A DNA stretch of 64,000 bases, taken from assembly GCF_900128905.1 (NCBI RefSeq), contig NZ_FQTV01000003.1, forward strand, positions 62,001-126,000, read 5' to 3'. Positions 43,733 through 53,565 of this stretch are shown here, one piece after another (positions within the stretch are counted from its first letter, which is position 1; each line of letters opens with the position of its first letter). The translations under genes were made by a program, and so were the position numbers. The stretch is from Bacteroides luti (lineage in GTDB: Bacteria; Bacteroidota; Bacteroidia; Bacteroidales; Bacteroidaceae). The notes beneath the pieces were generated by a model. That model searched no databases. It worked only from the letters and a program-made list of their open reading frames with translations, and was not told where the DNA came from.

Positions 43733-45031
43733 TTACCTTACCAGAGTCTTACTTAAAATTGATGCCACTAAAGTACCATATTGCTCTATTTTAATACATT
43801 CCTTTATTTTGCCAACAATATATTTTACATCTTCGTCTGTTACCATTGGTCCTGAAGGAAGGCACATACCTTTCTTGAATAGACTTTCAGACACACCATT
43901 CACATAGGCTGGAGATTTAGCATAAACAGGTTGCTTGTGCATTGGCTTCCAAAGTGGTCTTGACTCAATGCCTGCTGCATCTAAGTAAATTCTCATGGCT
44001 TCAACGTTTGTGTTTGGTTCACAATCAGTATGGATAGACCCAGATTTGTGAGTAACACCTGCTGCACCACCAACAGCACCTTGCACGGCTACGGCATAAG
44101 CGTTTTCTTCACCCTGCACGCGAATAGATGGGTCAATTGTGATCGTATTCAACCAGAAATTACTATCACATCCTTCAAAAGCATTCTTATGAATGCTAAT
44201 GCCTTCAACATCCTTCAATAGTTCGCAATAAAGCTCATAGACGTGTTTGTGATGCGCAATATGCTCTGCAGCAACGGTCATTTGGCCACGACCTATGCCA
44301 GCACAGATATTTGACAATCTGTAATTGTAACCGATTTTCTCGTGTTGATAATAAGGGAATGCTTCACGAGCTTGTGTAGCATAGAACATAATTTCATCTT
44401 TAGCTGCTTTGTTTTCACAAATCATTGCACCACCACCAGATGTAGTAATCATCTTGTTGCCGTTGAAAGAAAGGACACCAAATTTACCAAATGTGCCACA
44501 GACCTTACCTTTATACTTAGAGCCAAACCCTTCGGCTGCATCTTCGATAACAGGAATATCAAATTCATTGGCAACCGCCATAATTTCGTCTATCTTTGCT
44601 GGCATACCATAAAGGTAAACTGGAACAATAGCCTTAGGCTTCTTACCAGTCTTGGCAATTCTATCCACAATAGCCTCTTTCAAAAGTATAGGATCCATAT
44701 TCCAAGTATCTTCCTCACTGTCCACAAAAACAGGAGTAGCACCAAGATAAGTAATGGGGTGAGATGATGCACAGAAAGTAAAACTCTGCACAATAACTTC
44801 ATCACCTTGACCAACACCGCAAGCCAAAAGAGCCAAATGTACAGCTGCTGTTCCCGAACTAAGCGCAACAATATCTTTCTCTCCGCCCACAAATTCGGCA
44901 AGGTCGTTTTCAAATCCGTTTACGTTTGGTCCGAGAGGCACCACCCAGTTAGTGTCGAACGCCTCTTGAATATACTTCTGTTCATTGCCGCTCATGTGAG
45001 CAAGGCACAAATAAATTCTTTTATGTTCCAT
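43733..45031 (-). CDS. PglE-like DegT/DnrJ/EryC1 sugar aminotransferase
   Basis: 432 residues of the DegT fold. The PLP-binding lysine is K193 in SFNGNKMITTSGGG. ALSSGTAAVHLAL (57-69) and PVIEDAAEGFGSKYKG (160-175) are the other cofactor motifs. It would transfer an amino group to the 4-keto sugar made by the PglF-like enzyme, giving UDP-4-amino-4,6-dideoxy-GlcNAc. The 223-base gap to the dehydratase and 269-base AT-rich gap upstream suggest separate or internal promoters, none matching consensus. Confidence 0.92.
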   Translation of the reverse strand: MEHKRIYLCLAHMSGNEQKYIQEAFDTNWVVPLGPNVNGFENDLAEFVGGEKDIVALSSGTAAVHLALLACGVGQGDEVIVQSFTFCASSHPITYLGATPVFVDSEEDTWNMDPILLKEAIVDRIAKTGKKPKAIVPVYLYGMPAKIDEIMAVANEFDIPVIEDAAEGFGSKYKGKVCGTFGKFGVLSFNGNKMITTSGGGAMICENKAAKDEIMFYATQAREAFPYYQHEKIGYNYRLSNICAGIGRGQMTVAAEHIAHHKHVYELYCELLKDVEGISIHKNAFEGCDSNFWLNTITIDPSIRVQGEENAYAVAVQGAVGGAAGVTHKSGSIHTDCEPNTNVEAMRIYLDAAGIESRPLWKPMHKQPVYAKSPAYVNGVSESLFKKGMCLPSGPMVTDEDVKYIVGKIKECIKIEQYGTLVASILSKTLVR

Positions 45032-45300
45032 TTATATTGAAATTTAATCGTTTAAATATTTACTAAGAACTAAATAGATAACAATCTTTACATTTTTCAT
45101 AAAGCCCTAATTATCAATATATTCGATATTAATTCTTACATTATTAGAAAAGTTCTCATAGAGAACTGAACCTTAGTTTTTAGTACTCTATATTTTTGTT
45201 ATTTGAAATTATACATTCTATTATTTTAGTATATAGAATTATTAAATATAAAAAAGTTTTTTAATATTAAAACATGTTGTTGTTGCTAATTTTAGTATGA

Positions 45301-45936
45301 TTATCCTTTTAAATACTTCAGAAGAATAGATTCATTATGTCCAGGATGTACAATCGTAAATTGATTACATAAATGCATAATTTTCACTTCAGATTCTTTG
45401 GCTAGAGTTTTATTACTTTTAGGGAAATATGTCACTGTCTTTATCCCTGGTATTAATGAATCTCCAGTAAATATCACATTCTGTATGGGGATGTAAAAAG
45501 ATAAACAACTCGGATTGTGACCTGGAGTTTCTATTACTTGCATATCAACTTCAGAAAATAATTTAATATTATCGCCTTCTTTGCAGACAACATCATTACA
45601 ACCTTCATAAACGAAAGGCATTTCATGATATTTCGACAAATTCAATTTACTATCTGACAATGCATCCACACCGACTTCTGACGTATATATAATAGTTTCG
45701 GGATATTCTTTAGTAATCTTGTTAAGTCCATAGATATGGTCGAAATGAGTATGAGTTATAAAAATACCCTTTAGTTCTAATTGTCTTTTCTCTAATCCAG
45801 TTAAGATAGGCTCAAGATCACCGCAATCTACCAGCCAAGCGTCCGAAGACTTTGTGTCACTTATGATATACGTATTTGAGTTGAAAATTGAATTAACTAT
45901 AGTGTCTATTTTCAGCATTTTATAATAAAGGTCCAA
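45301..45936 (-). CDS. Metallo-beta-lactamase-fold hydrolase (glyoxalase II-like)
   Basis: 211 residues with the metal motif THTHFDH (H62, H64, D66, H67), a second His in ETPGHNPSC and a final VHPGHNE. A start at M7 (45918) would remove most of the 17-base overlap with the preceding gene and is equally possible. Cytoplasmic thioesterase-like hydrolases of this kind can cleave acyl or hydroxyacyl thioesters. Its place at the end of the acyl-carrier/LuxC module suggests release or editing of a thioester intermediate. That is an inference from context. Confidence 0.8.
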   Translation of the reverse strand: MDLYYKMLKIDTIVNSIFNSNTYIISDTKSSDAWLVDCGDLEPILTGLEKRQLELKGIFITHTHFDHIYGLNKITKEYPETIIYTSEVGVDALSDSKLNLSKYHEMPFVYEGCNDVVCKEGDNIKLFSEVDMQVIETPGHNPSCLSFYIPIQNVIFTGDSLIPGIKTVTYFPKSNKTLAKESEVKIMHLCNQFTIVHPGHNESILLKYLKG

Positions 45937-48388
45937 ATAATGTATTCCACTTAACTAACCTATCAATAAGGAACATTCCATCCCAGGGCATTTCGAAATT
46001 CAACATTCTGCCAATTAATGGGCATCTTGCTACACCAGCCATAGTTGCCTTATTTGCGAAATCAATAGCTTTGTCTTCAGGAGCAGCTATGCCTATTGTT
46101 TGAATGTAGTCTCCAATATGTTGTAACGTATCATTAATATGGTCAACTGAATGAATTATTAAGACTCGTGAATATACTGGTTTATTGATAATATTCTCAT
46201 CATCGTAGAGAATAGACCAACTCATAGAATCACTGCCCCATACTTTACCTTTGAAATCGTATATTCCTCGAGCCGAATGTATTGCAGACACTTGCTCAGG
46301 TGAAATAGCTGGTTTGGGAATCTGCAATTCTGTTTTTGGAAATGATTCAGCAAGAATTTCACAGAATCTTTCAGGAGTAACGGTTCCGCTTTTCTCAATA
46401 TATAAATTATGAGGAGATGCACAGCCTGATTGATCAAACACAGAGACATCAACTGATACCCTTCTAGCTAATTTCTTTGCAGCCTGTTCTGATGACAGTT
46501 CTTCTGATGCAATAACTGCATAAGATAACTTAGGACCAAATATGATAGTCTCACTATCAATCATTGAAGGATAGTTTGCTACTGTTTCTACGGATTCTTT
46601 TCCCCCCCAAGCTATTCTAACATCTGATGCTTTTGACATCTTTTCACCTAACTTAACTGCGCTTCTTGAGAAATATACAACTGCTATAGTTTCTAACAAA
46701 TCATTACCCGATATTGTATAACCAGAAGTTGAAGTATATTCCAGTCCTTCAAAGACACTCAGTAATGTTGCAAAAACGCCATCATCTTTTCCTGACACTT
46801 TCAAAAGATTTACATTCTTAGTTATTATACATTGAACCAATGCAAAAACGCCAAGAATCTGAACATTTCCAGCCATCCAATGTCCACACAATCCTCTCGA
46901 ATTCGCTCTTAATAGATGCTTTGATGAACTTGCAAATGGTTGGAATGTATCACAATAAGCTATATTTCCACGAAGGCCCTCCTTTGCAATATCATTAAGG
47001 TGAGTAGCGCTACACCAATTACTTAAGAACAGAAGCCCTTTGTCTTTCAAGAACGAAAATTTAGGGTCGCTAATCCATCTCTTAGATGCTAAATCAATCA
47101 AACCTATCAACGATTCTATAGGTTGTTGTCTAATCCAATTCAGTTTGCTTTTTAATTGTTCTATTATTGAATCTAATTTTGCATATCCAAGCTCTCCAAT
47201 TACTTCATTCTTGAAATATTGAATATCTAGTTTTGAATCTTCATTATCAATAGAATTGTTTGACTTTTGGAATGTTAGTTTGTTTGAAAGTATATCACCG
47301 CATCCCCTAACTTCAGCTTTCTTAAGTCTTCCTTTGATTAGGAAACGTTGTCCAGATCTTCCGTAAGGACATTCTCCTTCTACTAATTCTCCTAGGTCAT
47401 CTGTCAATACAGCATTGCCAGGATAAGAGTGCGGTATCGGAGTAATAAACTCAAGCATACCTTCTTTTCCTACTGGTAAAATATCTCTAGTAACAACATC
47501 TCTAACTAAGACCTTAACATAAGAAGATGCATGCTTGCATCCACAAGGGCAATCAGGGTAATTCAATCCCATCTGTTCCGTAAAACCGTAAATATCAATT
47601 ATATCTATTGGATCAATGCTAAAACAATCAGATAGTTCCTTATTGAAGTCTTCTTTACTGATTTTCTCACTTTCCAATTTCTTCCAGCCCCCAATATGTA
47701 TCACCTTTGAACCTTTTGGCAACTGAAATTTTATATTTGAATTTTTAATTGATTTTAACACATTCTGATATAAAATATATGTAAAACCAAATACTATGAC
47801 TGGTTGGCCTGTTGCAATTTGCTCTAGATATTCAGAAATGCCATAAACATCAAAATATGAGATATTATTCTCATCAGTCTTTAAAAAATACCCAACTTTA
47901 CTAGCAAACTTAAGATACCCTGTTACTGCTGCAAATCTAGCTCCTAATACTTTTCTTGACGTAGACTTTGGATCAATATCCATTATTAGGAATGGTATTC
48001 TCTCGTTGCCAATGAACTCACTAACGACCTTTACCATTGCTTTAGCTTGTCTTTTTGATGTTATCTTATCCACAACAATAGTACTAGGAATACCTGAAGT
48101 AGCTGAAGATTGCAAAGCCATTGTTAGGTCTTCTTGCGGTACAGAGTTTAGTTTGAAGCCCAACTCCTTAAAAACACTAACAGCCACTGGTGGTATTGAC
48201 TCTAAAGAATTGATTCCATTCATTGGGTTAAAACCCTTTCTATCACAAAAATTGTGATACATCTCATTATTCTGATATTGAAATTGCAATTCTTCTGATA
48301 ACGCTTCCCAATATGCATTGTTGCTCTCTTCGCTATCATTGTATGGTGACATACTTAGTAAAGAATCAACTTTTGTTACATTATTCAT
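45920..48388 (-). CDS. LuxE-LuxC fusion: acyl-protein synthetase plus acyl reductase
   Basis: 822 residues. The N-terminal about 370 residues are LuxE/PaaK-like, ANL-type (LQSSATSGIPSTIVVDKIT, IDIYGFTEQMGLNYPDCPCGCKH, GQRFLIKGRLKKAEVRGCGD). The C-terminal part from about 430 is LuxC-like, with the nucleophile Cys656 in FDQSGCASPHNLYIE and an aldehyde-dehydrogenase-type nucleotide region. In luminous bacteria LuxE and LuxC are separate subunits that reduce fatty acids to aldehydes. Here they are one chain with no luciferase. In this locus it may reduce an ACP-bound acyl group to an aldehyde for attachment to a sugar or to an amine. The frame overlaps the MBL gene by 17 bases. Confidence 0.85.
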   Translation of the reverse strand: MNNVTKVDSLLSMSPYNDSEESNNAYWEALSEELQFQYQNNEMYHNFCDRKGFNPMNGINSLESIPPVAVSVFKELGFKLNSVPQEDLTMALQSSATSGIPSTIVVDKITSKRQAKAMVKVVSEFIGNERIPFLIMDIDPKSTSRKVLGARFAAVTGYLKFASKVGYFLKTDENNISYFDVYGISEYLEQIATGQPVIVFGFTYILYQNVLKSIKNSNIKFQLPKGSKVIHIGGWKKLESEKISKEDFNKELSDCFSIDPIDIIDIYGFTEQMGLNYPDCPCGCKHASSYVKVLVRDVVTRDILPVGKEGMLEFITPIPHSYPGNAVLTDDLGELVEGECPYGRSGQRFLIKGRLKKAEVRGCGDILSNKLTFQKSNNSIDNEDSKLDIQYFKNEVIGELGYAKLDSIIEQLKSKLNWIRQQPIESLIGLIDLASKRWISDPKFSFLKDKGLLFLSNWCSATHLNDIAKEGLRGNIAYCDTFQPFASSSKHLLRANSRGLCGHWMAGNVQILGVFALVQCIITKNVNLLKVSGKDDGVFATLLSVFEGLEYTSTSGYTISGNDLLETIAVVYFSRSAVKLGEKMSKASDVRIAWGGKESVETVANYPSMIDSETIIFGPKLSYAVIASEELSSEQAAKKLARRVSVDVSVFDQSGCASPHNLYIEKSGTVTPERFCEILAESFPKTELQIPKPAISPEQVSAIHSARGIYDFKGKVWGSDSMSWSILYDDENIINKPVYSRVLIIHSVDHINDTLQHIGDYIQTIGIAAPEDKAIDFANKATMAGVARCPLIGRMLNFEMPWDGMFLIDRLVKWNTLFGPLL

Positions 48389-48394
48389 ATTAAA

Positions 48395-49828
48395 TTATTT
48401 CAACATTAATCTTTGAATCTTTCCCGAATTCGTTTTGGGTATTTCATATATTTTTTCAATATAAACTGGTATCTTGTAGTTTTCGATTTGTGACTTTAAT
48501 ATCTCTTTGATTTCAGCATCTTTGATTTCATTATCACACACGATAAAAGCTTTTACTACTTCACCGAAAACATTGTCTTTTACTCCAATACAAGCAGACT
48601 CTAGAATGCCATCAATTTTATTGATAAATTCTTCAACTTCTATTGGACTTACTTTCTTTCCACCTACATTGATAATCTCCTTCTTCCTACTTTTTAAGTA
48701 TATGTATCCTTCAAAATTTTTGTATCCCCAATCGCCTGTTTTGAAGAATTCTCCATTGAAATCATTATCAAAATCTGATTTAGGCAAACCCCAATAGGCC
48801 GAACAAACATGATTTCCTTTTACACAAATTTCACCTTCTTTATTAGGTCCTAGTAATTCTCCTTTTTCACTATAAACTTCTATTTCTGTATTAGGTGAAC
48901 TTTTTCCAACAGTATTTAGATGTGCTATATCATCGTGAAAACTAATAAAGGCACTTCTTGACGCCTCAGTCAAACCATAGTGCATACATATCCTTGTTTT
49001 AGGAAGTAAGTTCATTAATAGTTTTTTATCTTCAACTGGCATAAACGCACTTCCTATCTCAATGTATTTCAGTTGATCTGCGTATTTTGCTATTCTTTCT
49101 GAGCTCATTTTCTTGATATAAGCCCAGCTAGCTGGAACCATTCCAAAACCAGTAACTCCACAACGTTCAATTTCGTTGTAAAATTTCTTCATACTTGCAA
49201 AGCTACCAAGCAAAACTAATGTTGCGCCTTGCACTAGTGTGCATCTCAATCTTCCTAGACCGAAAGAATGACTAATTGGTAATGCCAACAATTCAATATC
49301 ACTTGAGTTATTGCCAATGAAGGAATTTATATTTTTAGCTGCCGACAAAAGATTATTATATGACAAAGCTACTCCTTTTGGCAATCCTGTAGTTCCTGTA
49401 GTGAATAGTAAATCTGCAATAGACGTTTCATCTGGAAAAGAATATACTTGTTTAGTTTCTGATGATACTTCAGCAAATGGAATTACGTCAAAACCTTTTG
49501 AGTCCCTTAATTCTCCTATGATTAGTTTTGGCTGAGACTGGTTGTATATACGCTCTAACCTTACTTCGTTAGTTTCTGTATCTATCGGAACACATATCAG
49601 CTTAGCCAAATGAGCTCCTAGATAAGAATATATGAAGTTAACGTTTTTACTGGCAGATATAATAATTCTATCGCCAGCATTAATGTCTGTTCTTAATAGA
49701 AAATATGAAGCAGCTTCCTCTATTTTTAGCCATAAATCTGAATAAGACAATGATATTTCACCTGAAATGACAGCAATCTTATTAGGTTCATTAAGCGAGT
49801 TTTGATAAATGATTTCTTCAATAGTCAT
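48395..49828 (-). CDS. AMP-binding acyl-CoA/acyl-ACP ligase
   Basis: 477 residues of the ANL superfamily. The P-loop is LLFTTGTTGLPKGVALSY (about 140-157), with MHYGLTEASRS, FKTGDWGYKNFEGYIYLKSRKKEIINVGGKKVSPIEVE and the C-terminal catalytic Lys in PKTNSGKIQR. It activates a carboxylic acid as adenylate and loads it on CoA or an acyl carrier protein. The ACP gene ends 7 bases upstream, so loading of that ACP is the likeliest job. The acid is unknown. Confidence 0.88.
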   Translation of the reverse strand: MTIEEIIYQNSLNEPNKIAVISGEISLSYSDLWLKIEEAASYFLLRTDINAGDRIIISASKNVNFIYSYLGAHLAKLICVPIDTETNEVRLERIYNQSQPKLIIGELRDSKGFDVIPFAEVSSETKQVYSFPDETSIADLLFTTGTTGLPKGVALSYNNLLSAAKNINSFIGNNSSDIELLALPISHSFGLGRLRCTLVQGATLVLLGSFASMKKFYNEIERCGVTGFGMVPASWAYIKKMSSERIAKYADQLKYIEIGSAFMPVEDKKLLMNLLPKTRICMHYGLTEASRSAFISFHDDIAHLNTVGKSSPNTEIEVYSEKGELLGPNKEGEICVKGNHVCSAYWGLPKSDFDNDFNGEFFKTGDWGYKNFEGYIYLKSRKKEIINVGGKKVSPIEVEEFINKIDGILESACIGVKDNVFGEVVKAFIVCDNEIKDAEIKEILKSQIENYKIPVYIEKIYEIPKTNSGKIQRLMLK

Positions 49829-49834
49829 AATAGT

Positions 49835-50071
49835 TTACAACTTAGCCTTTACTGCTTTTTCTATATCATTCACATCTTCAAGATCCATCATTTCTTCAGG
49901 ATCAAAATTGATATCAAAAGCTTCTTCTACTTTTGATAATATAGCTAAATGTCCCATTGAATCCCATTGAGGAAAATCACCAATAGTACTTTCTCCCTTG
50001 ATGTTATTTACTTCTGTTTCACATACAGATGCCACAATCTCAAAAATTTTGTTTTCTACTTCCATAATCAC
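49835..50071 (-). CDS. Acyl carrier protein 1
   Basis: 78 residues. The phosphopantetheine site is Ser38 in WDSMGHL, with the acidic helix DINFDPEEMMDLEDVNDIEKAV of carrier proteins. It is located between the ligase and a ketoreductase-like SDR. It carries the acyl chain for the module by thioester. Confidence 0.92.
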   Translation of the reverse strand: MIMEVENKIFEIVASVCETEVNNIKGESTIGDFPQWDSMGHLAILSKVEEAFDINFDPEEMMDLEDVNDIEKAVKAKL

Positions 50072-50087
50072 TTAATATTTACGTTTT

Positions 50088-50834
50088 TTACTTAATATAT
50101 CCATCAACTCTTAACACTTGTCCATTTATAAAAGATGCTCTATCTGAAGCTAAGAAAAGAACTGCATTTGATATTTCGTGTGCAGTTCCTAATCTGTGCA
50201 TTGTAGATATTTCTTTCATTGATGTTATCGCTTTATCACCCATAGTAATCGCAAAATCGGTGTCGGTCAATCCTGGAGCTACAGCGTTCACTCTAATTTT
50301 ACTATTTGCTACCTCTTTTGCTAATACCTTAGTGAAAAGAATCATCGATGCTTTTGTTGCTCCATAAACACAATTTCCGATATCACCGTCAATCCCTGCT
50401 ATTGAAGCCATATTAATAATAGCGGCGCCTCCTGTTTTTGTCATAATAGACAAGAGAGATTGAGTTATCATTAATTGAGCAAAATAATTAACTTGAAATA
50501 CTCGTCTAGCATCACTAATTCTAGTAAAAGGGAGAATCGCCAAATGTGGGATACCAGCATTGTTCACTAAAATATCGATCTTAATTTTTAGTGATTTGAT
50601 AAAAGATAAGCCTTTTTTGATAGATTCATCACTTTCTAAATCAAAATAACATGGATAAACTGTTATTTTATATCTTGAAGCTAATTCTTTATAGAATTCT
50701 GTGCTTTCTGGATTTTCTTCTCTACTACATAAAATCAAATTAGCACCTTCATTAGCAAATGTTATTGCCAATTCTTTTCCTATACCTCTATTGCTTCCAG
50801 TAATGCAAACAACTTTATTTAAAAACTCTTTCAT
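50088..50834 (-). CDS. Short-chain dehydrogenase/reductase (FabG-like) 1
   Basis: 248 residues. Cofactor motif TGSNRGIG (12-19), NNAG (91-94), catalytic S144, Y157 and K161 (VYGATK), and a C-terminal FINGQVLRVDGYIK typical of 3-oxoacyl-ACP reductases. It would reduce the 3-keto product of the KAS III next to it to a 3-hydroxyacyl-ACP. Starts 2 bases after the KAS III stop. Confidence 0.9.
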   Translation of the reverse strand: MKEFLNKVVCITGSNRGIGKELAITFANEGANLILCSREENPESTEFYKELASRYKITVYPCYFDLESDESIKKGLSFIKSLKIKIDILVNNAGIPHLAILPFTRISDARRVFQVNYFAQLMITQSLLSIMTKTGGAAIINMASIAGIDGDIGNCVYGATKASMILFTKVLAKEVANSKIRVNAVAPGLTDTDFAITMGDKAITSMKEISTMHRLGTAHEISNAVLFLASDRASFINGQVLRVDGYIK

Positions 50835-50836
50835 TG

Positions 50837-51892
50837 TTAATATTCAATAAGTGGTAATACTTTTATATCTTTAGTCTCAATATATACTGAAGCCCAAGAC
50901 AAACCAGCTCCGAACCCGCAAAGCACCATTCTATTCTGACTATTTGATAACTTTTCTCTAATCTGTGTAACCATAGTCATAGGAATTGTTCCACTGCTTG
51001 TATTTCCAAAATATTCAAGGCAATAAGGAACTTTATCTTCTGAAACTTTTAGCTTCTTTCTAATTTTCTCATCGATATACTTATTTGCCTGATGTAATAG
51101 TAAGTAATCCAAATCTTGGATATCAAGATTGAAATGCTCACATAAAGATTTTATGCATTTAGGAACACTTGTTATTGTAAAAGAAAAGACAGCCATCCCG
51201 TCCATTGCTACATGAGTTTTATTCCTTGCAATTCCAGGTTCTAATTCTATAATCTTTAGAGAATCAATGGTTATAGGTTCTCTAACACCACTTGAAGGAG
51301 CTATAATTGCATTAAATTGCGTTCCATCACTCATTAAATTAAAATACATAGGCTTAGCTGAAATATTATATTCAAGAGCGGTTGCTGTTCCTGCATCGCC
51401 ATGTATTGGCCAAAGGGTTTTGTCCAAAGGTGATATTATCTTTGATGGAGTGTCTCCAACTAGCAATAAAGCACGCTTTATGCAACCTGACGATAGTAGA
51501 GATGCAACTATCGAAAGTCCATAACAATATCCAGAACAAGCCATGGGAATATCGAACGTGATACATTCAGATTTAAGTCCCAACTTTCCTTGGATAACTG
51601 TAGCAGTATTTGGCTCAATATAATCACGAGAAACTGATACATATACCAATGTATCAATACTTTCTTTGTCCCATTTTAATTCATCCATTAATTTTTCTGC
51701 TGCAATAGTACAATAGTCCGAGCAAACCATTTCCCTGGGAGCTATGCGTCTTTCTTTTATGCCCGTTAAAGCCATAACTTTCTCAGCTTCTCCTGGTGCA
51801 AAGAACTCGAGATTGTCTAGCGTCTCCACATTCTTGGGTACAGCGGCTGCAAGGCCTACTATTTCAACGTTATTTACCGATAAAAATGCCAT
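50837..51892 (-). CDS. 3-oxoacyl-ACP synthase III (KAS III/FabH-like)
   Basis: 351 residues of the thiolase fold with the Cys-His-Asn triad C119 (PMACSGYCYG), H267 (LLLHQAN) and N297 (FGNTSSG). KAS III enzymes prime chains from an acyl-CoA and an extender on ACP. In this setting one condensation followed by reduction would yield a short 3-hydroxyacyl group such as 3-hydroxybutyryl, a known N-acyl decoration of amino-sugars. That product is inferred, not shown. Confidence 0.92.
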   Translation of the reverse strand: MAFLSVNNVEIVGLAAAVPKNVETLDNLEFFAPGEAEKVMALTGIKERRIAPREMVCSDYCTIAAEKLMDELKWDKESIDTLVYVSVSRDYIEPNTATVIQGKLGLKSECITFDIPMACSGYCYGLSIVASLLSSGCIKRALLLVGDTPSKIISPLDKTLWPIHGDAGTATALEYNISAKPMYFNLMSDGTQFNAIIAPSSGVREPITIDSLKIIELEPGIARNKTHVAMDGMAVFSFTITSVPKCIKSLCEHFNLDIQDLDYLLLHQANKYIDEKIRKKLKVSEDKVPYCLEYFGNTSSGTIPMTMVTQIREKLSNSQNRMVLCGFGAGLSWASVYIETKDIKVLPLIEY

Positions 51893-51905
51893 AAATTAAA
51901 TTATT

Positions 51906-52655
51906 TTATAATGAAAATCCTCCATCAACTTTTAATGCTGTACCTGTTACCCACGAAGATGCATCTGATAGTAAATAAATAATCGCAAGTGCAATATCTT
52001 TTGGTTGACCATGTCTTTTTAAAGGATATTTTTTGATATCGTCATCTATTTGCTCTTGTGATAACTTGTCAGCCTTTGTCATAGGAGTCTCAACCATGCC
52101 AGGATGAACACTATTACAGCGTATCATTTTTGTGGATAATTCTAAAGCAGAAGTACGAACAAAAGACGCAATAGCAGCTTTTGTTGTATCATAAATACCA
52201 TTCCCGATACTAGAGACGTAAACACCTCCTATAGAAGAAGTGAACACTATAGATGAATGCTTATTCATTTTTCTTTTCTTGACTAAGAATTTTGTTAAAA
52301 GTATAGGAGCTACAACATTTATAGAATATTGCTTATTTATTTCTTCTTCTTTATAAAATTGAATAAGTGTAGTATTTGAAATTCCTGCATTATTAACACA
52401 TCCATCTAATACTGGTAATAGTGATACTAACCTCTCAATTTCTGCCGAAATAGATAAATCTGCCACAATCTGTTGGTGAGCTCTTTCTTTACCTTCTAAA
52501 TTTCCAAACGTTTCTTTTAGACGTTCTTCATTTCTTCCAGTAATAATTAGAGTGGCCCCTAATTTAGAACATTCTATTGCTGTTGTTTCTCCTATACCCG
52601 AAGAAGCTCCAGTAACAAGAATAGTCTTCCCTTCTAAAGAAAATGGATTATACAT
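51906..52655 (-). CDS. Short-chain dehydrogenase/reductase (FabG-like) 2
   Basis: 249 residues. Cofactor motif TGASSGIG (15-22), NNAG (88-91), S140, Y155 and K159 (IYDTTKAA), and VTGTALKVDGGFSL at the end. It is only distantly related to the SDR at 50088, so the module has two different reductases. One may act on the acyl chain and the other on a sugar or second keto group. Start is 3 bases after the second ACP gene. Confidence 0.9.
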   Translation of the reverse strand: MYNPFSLEGKTILVTGASSGIGETTAIECSKLGATLIITGRNEERLKETFGNLEGKERAHQQIVADLSISAEIERLVSLLPVLDGCVNNAGISNTTLIQFYKEEEINKQYSINVVAPILLTKFLVKKRKMNKHSSIVFTSSIGGVYVSSIGNGIYDTTKAAIASFVRTSALELSTKMIRCNSVHPGMVETPMTKADKLSQEQIDDDIKKYPLKRHGQPKDIALAIIYLLSDASSWVTGTALKVDGGFSL

Positions 52656-52658
52656 CTA

Positions 52659-52889
52659 TTATATTCTGCTTTGAACAAGTTTAAACAAATCTTCAATGGT
52701 ATTCGAATTACGAATGTCTTCACCCTTTAGAGCAACGCCATATTCCTCGTCAGCCATAGCGATAATGCTAAGTGCAATTAGGGATGACCACTCGTCAAGC
52801 CCCTTAAACACTGTTGTTGCTGCGATTTCAGCTGCATCAGTTTCATCAAATTGGACAGCAAAATTTTCAATAAATTCGTTTAATTCCAT
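52659..52889 (-). CDS. Acyl carrier protein 2 with altered DSL motif
   Basis: 76 residues. The helix-2 site reads DEWSSLIAL, so the usual Asp-Ser-Leu is Ser-Ser-Leu with the presumed phosphopantetheine Ser at 36. The rest is a normal carrier fold (EYGVALKGEDIRNSNTIEDLFKLVQ). Loss of the Asp may favour a dedicated partner over the fatty-acid synthase. It begins the acyl module, between a PglD-like enzyme and an SDR. Confidence 0.88.
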   Translation of the reverse strand: MELNEFIENFAVQFDETDAAEIAATTVFKGLDEWSSLIALSIIAMADEEYGVALKGEDIRNSNTIEDLFKLVQSRI

Positions 52890-52911
52890 AATGTTTCTAT
52901 TTTTTTAGTCA

Positions 52912-53553
52912 TTAATATTTTACTATAGTAGCAGGATTACCTACATAGGTATACCCATCTTTTGTCCTTCTAAGTATTGTACTGTTAGCTCCAATCACTG
53001 TGTCGTTACCTATTTTAATCTGCTGCAACACCACGGATGAAACCCCTAAGAAGTTCCTATTTCCAACGTTAACTTCTCCTGAAATTCGTACTGCAGGCAT
53101 CACAGAATTAAAATCGCCAAAAGAAGCATCATGCCCTACTGTCACAAAACCGTTGAATGTATTGAAGTTACCGATATTCACATTACAAGAAAAAAGACAA
53201 CCAGTGCATATAAGATTTCCTTTACCAAACGATATATTGTTCGGATCAATAATAATTGTGTCGGGAGCTATGATATTGGGAAAATCGATTATAGGATTTT
53301 CAATTTTACTCACAATTTTCTCCACCAATTTTGGTGAACCAATTGAAATTATTATTGCTAGTGTAGTAGGCCAAGCATTTAGTTCATCGATGCCACCAAG
53401 CACTTTACCATATTCGTTAGCCGAACCTATTTCCTTTCCGTCGTCAAAAAAACCGATCACATTCCAAGTTGGTGTTATTGCATTGATTCGCTGAATCAAG
53501 CAATAAACCTCACGGCCGAAGCCGCCAGCACCATAAATTGCTATATTTTTCAT
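52912..53553 (-). CDS. PglD/NeuD-like sugar O/N-acyltransferase
   Basis: 213 residues. A Rossmann-like N-terminal domain (GAGGFGREVYCL, 8-19) is followed by a left-handed beta-helix of hexapeptide repeats (about 100-205, including FNTFNGFVTVGHDASFGDF with the catalytic His). PglD enzymes acetylate the amine made by PglE, giving diacetylbacillosamine. The adjoining ACP, KAS III and SDR genes raise the possibility that the acyl donor here is a hydroxyacyl-ACP. Confidence 0.88.
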   Translation of the reverse strand: MKNIAIYGAGGFGREVYCLIQRINAITPTWNVIGFFDDGKEIGSANEYGKVLGGIDELNAWPTTLAIIISIGSPKLVEKIVSKIENPIIDFPNIIAPDTIIIDPNNISFGKGNLICTGCLFSCNVNIGNFNTFNGFVTVGHDASFGDFNSVMPAVRISGEVNVGNRNFLGVSSVVLQQIKIGNDTVIGANSTILRRTKDGYTYVGNPATIVKY

Positions 53554-53565
53554 ATTATTCTCTTT

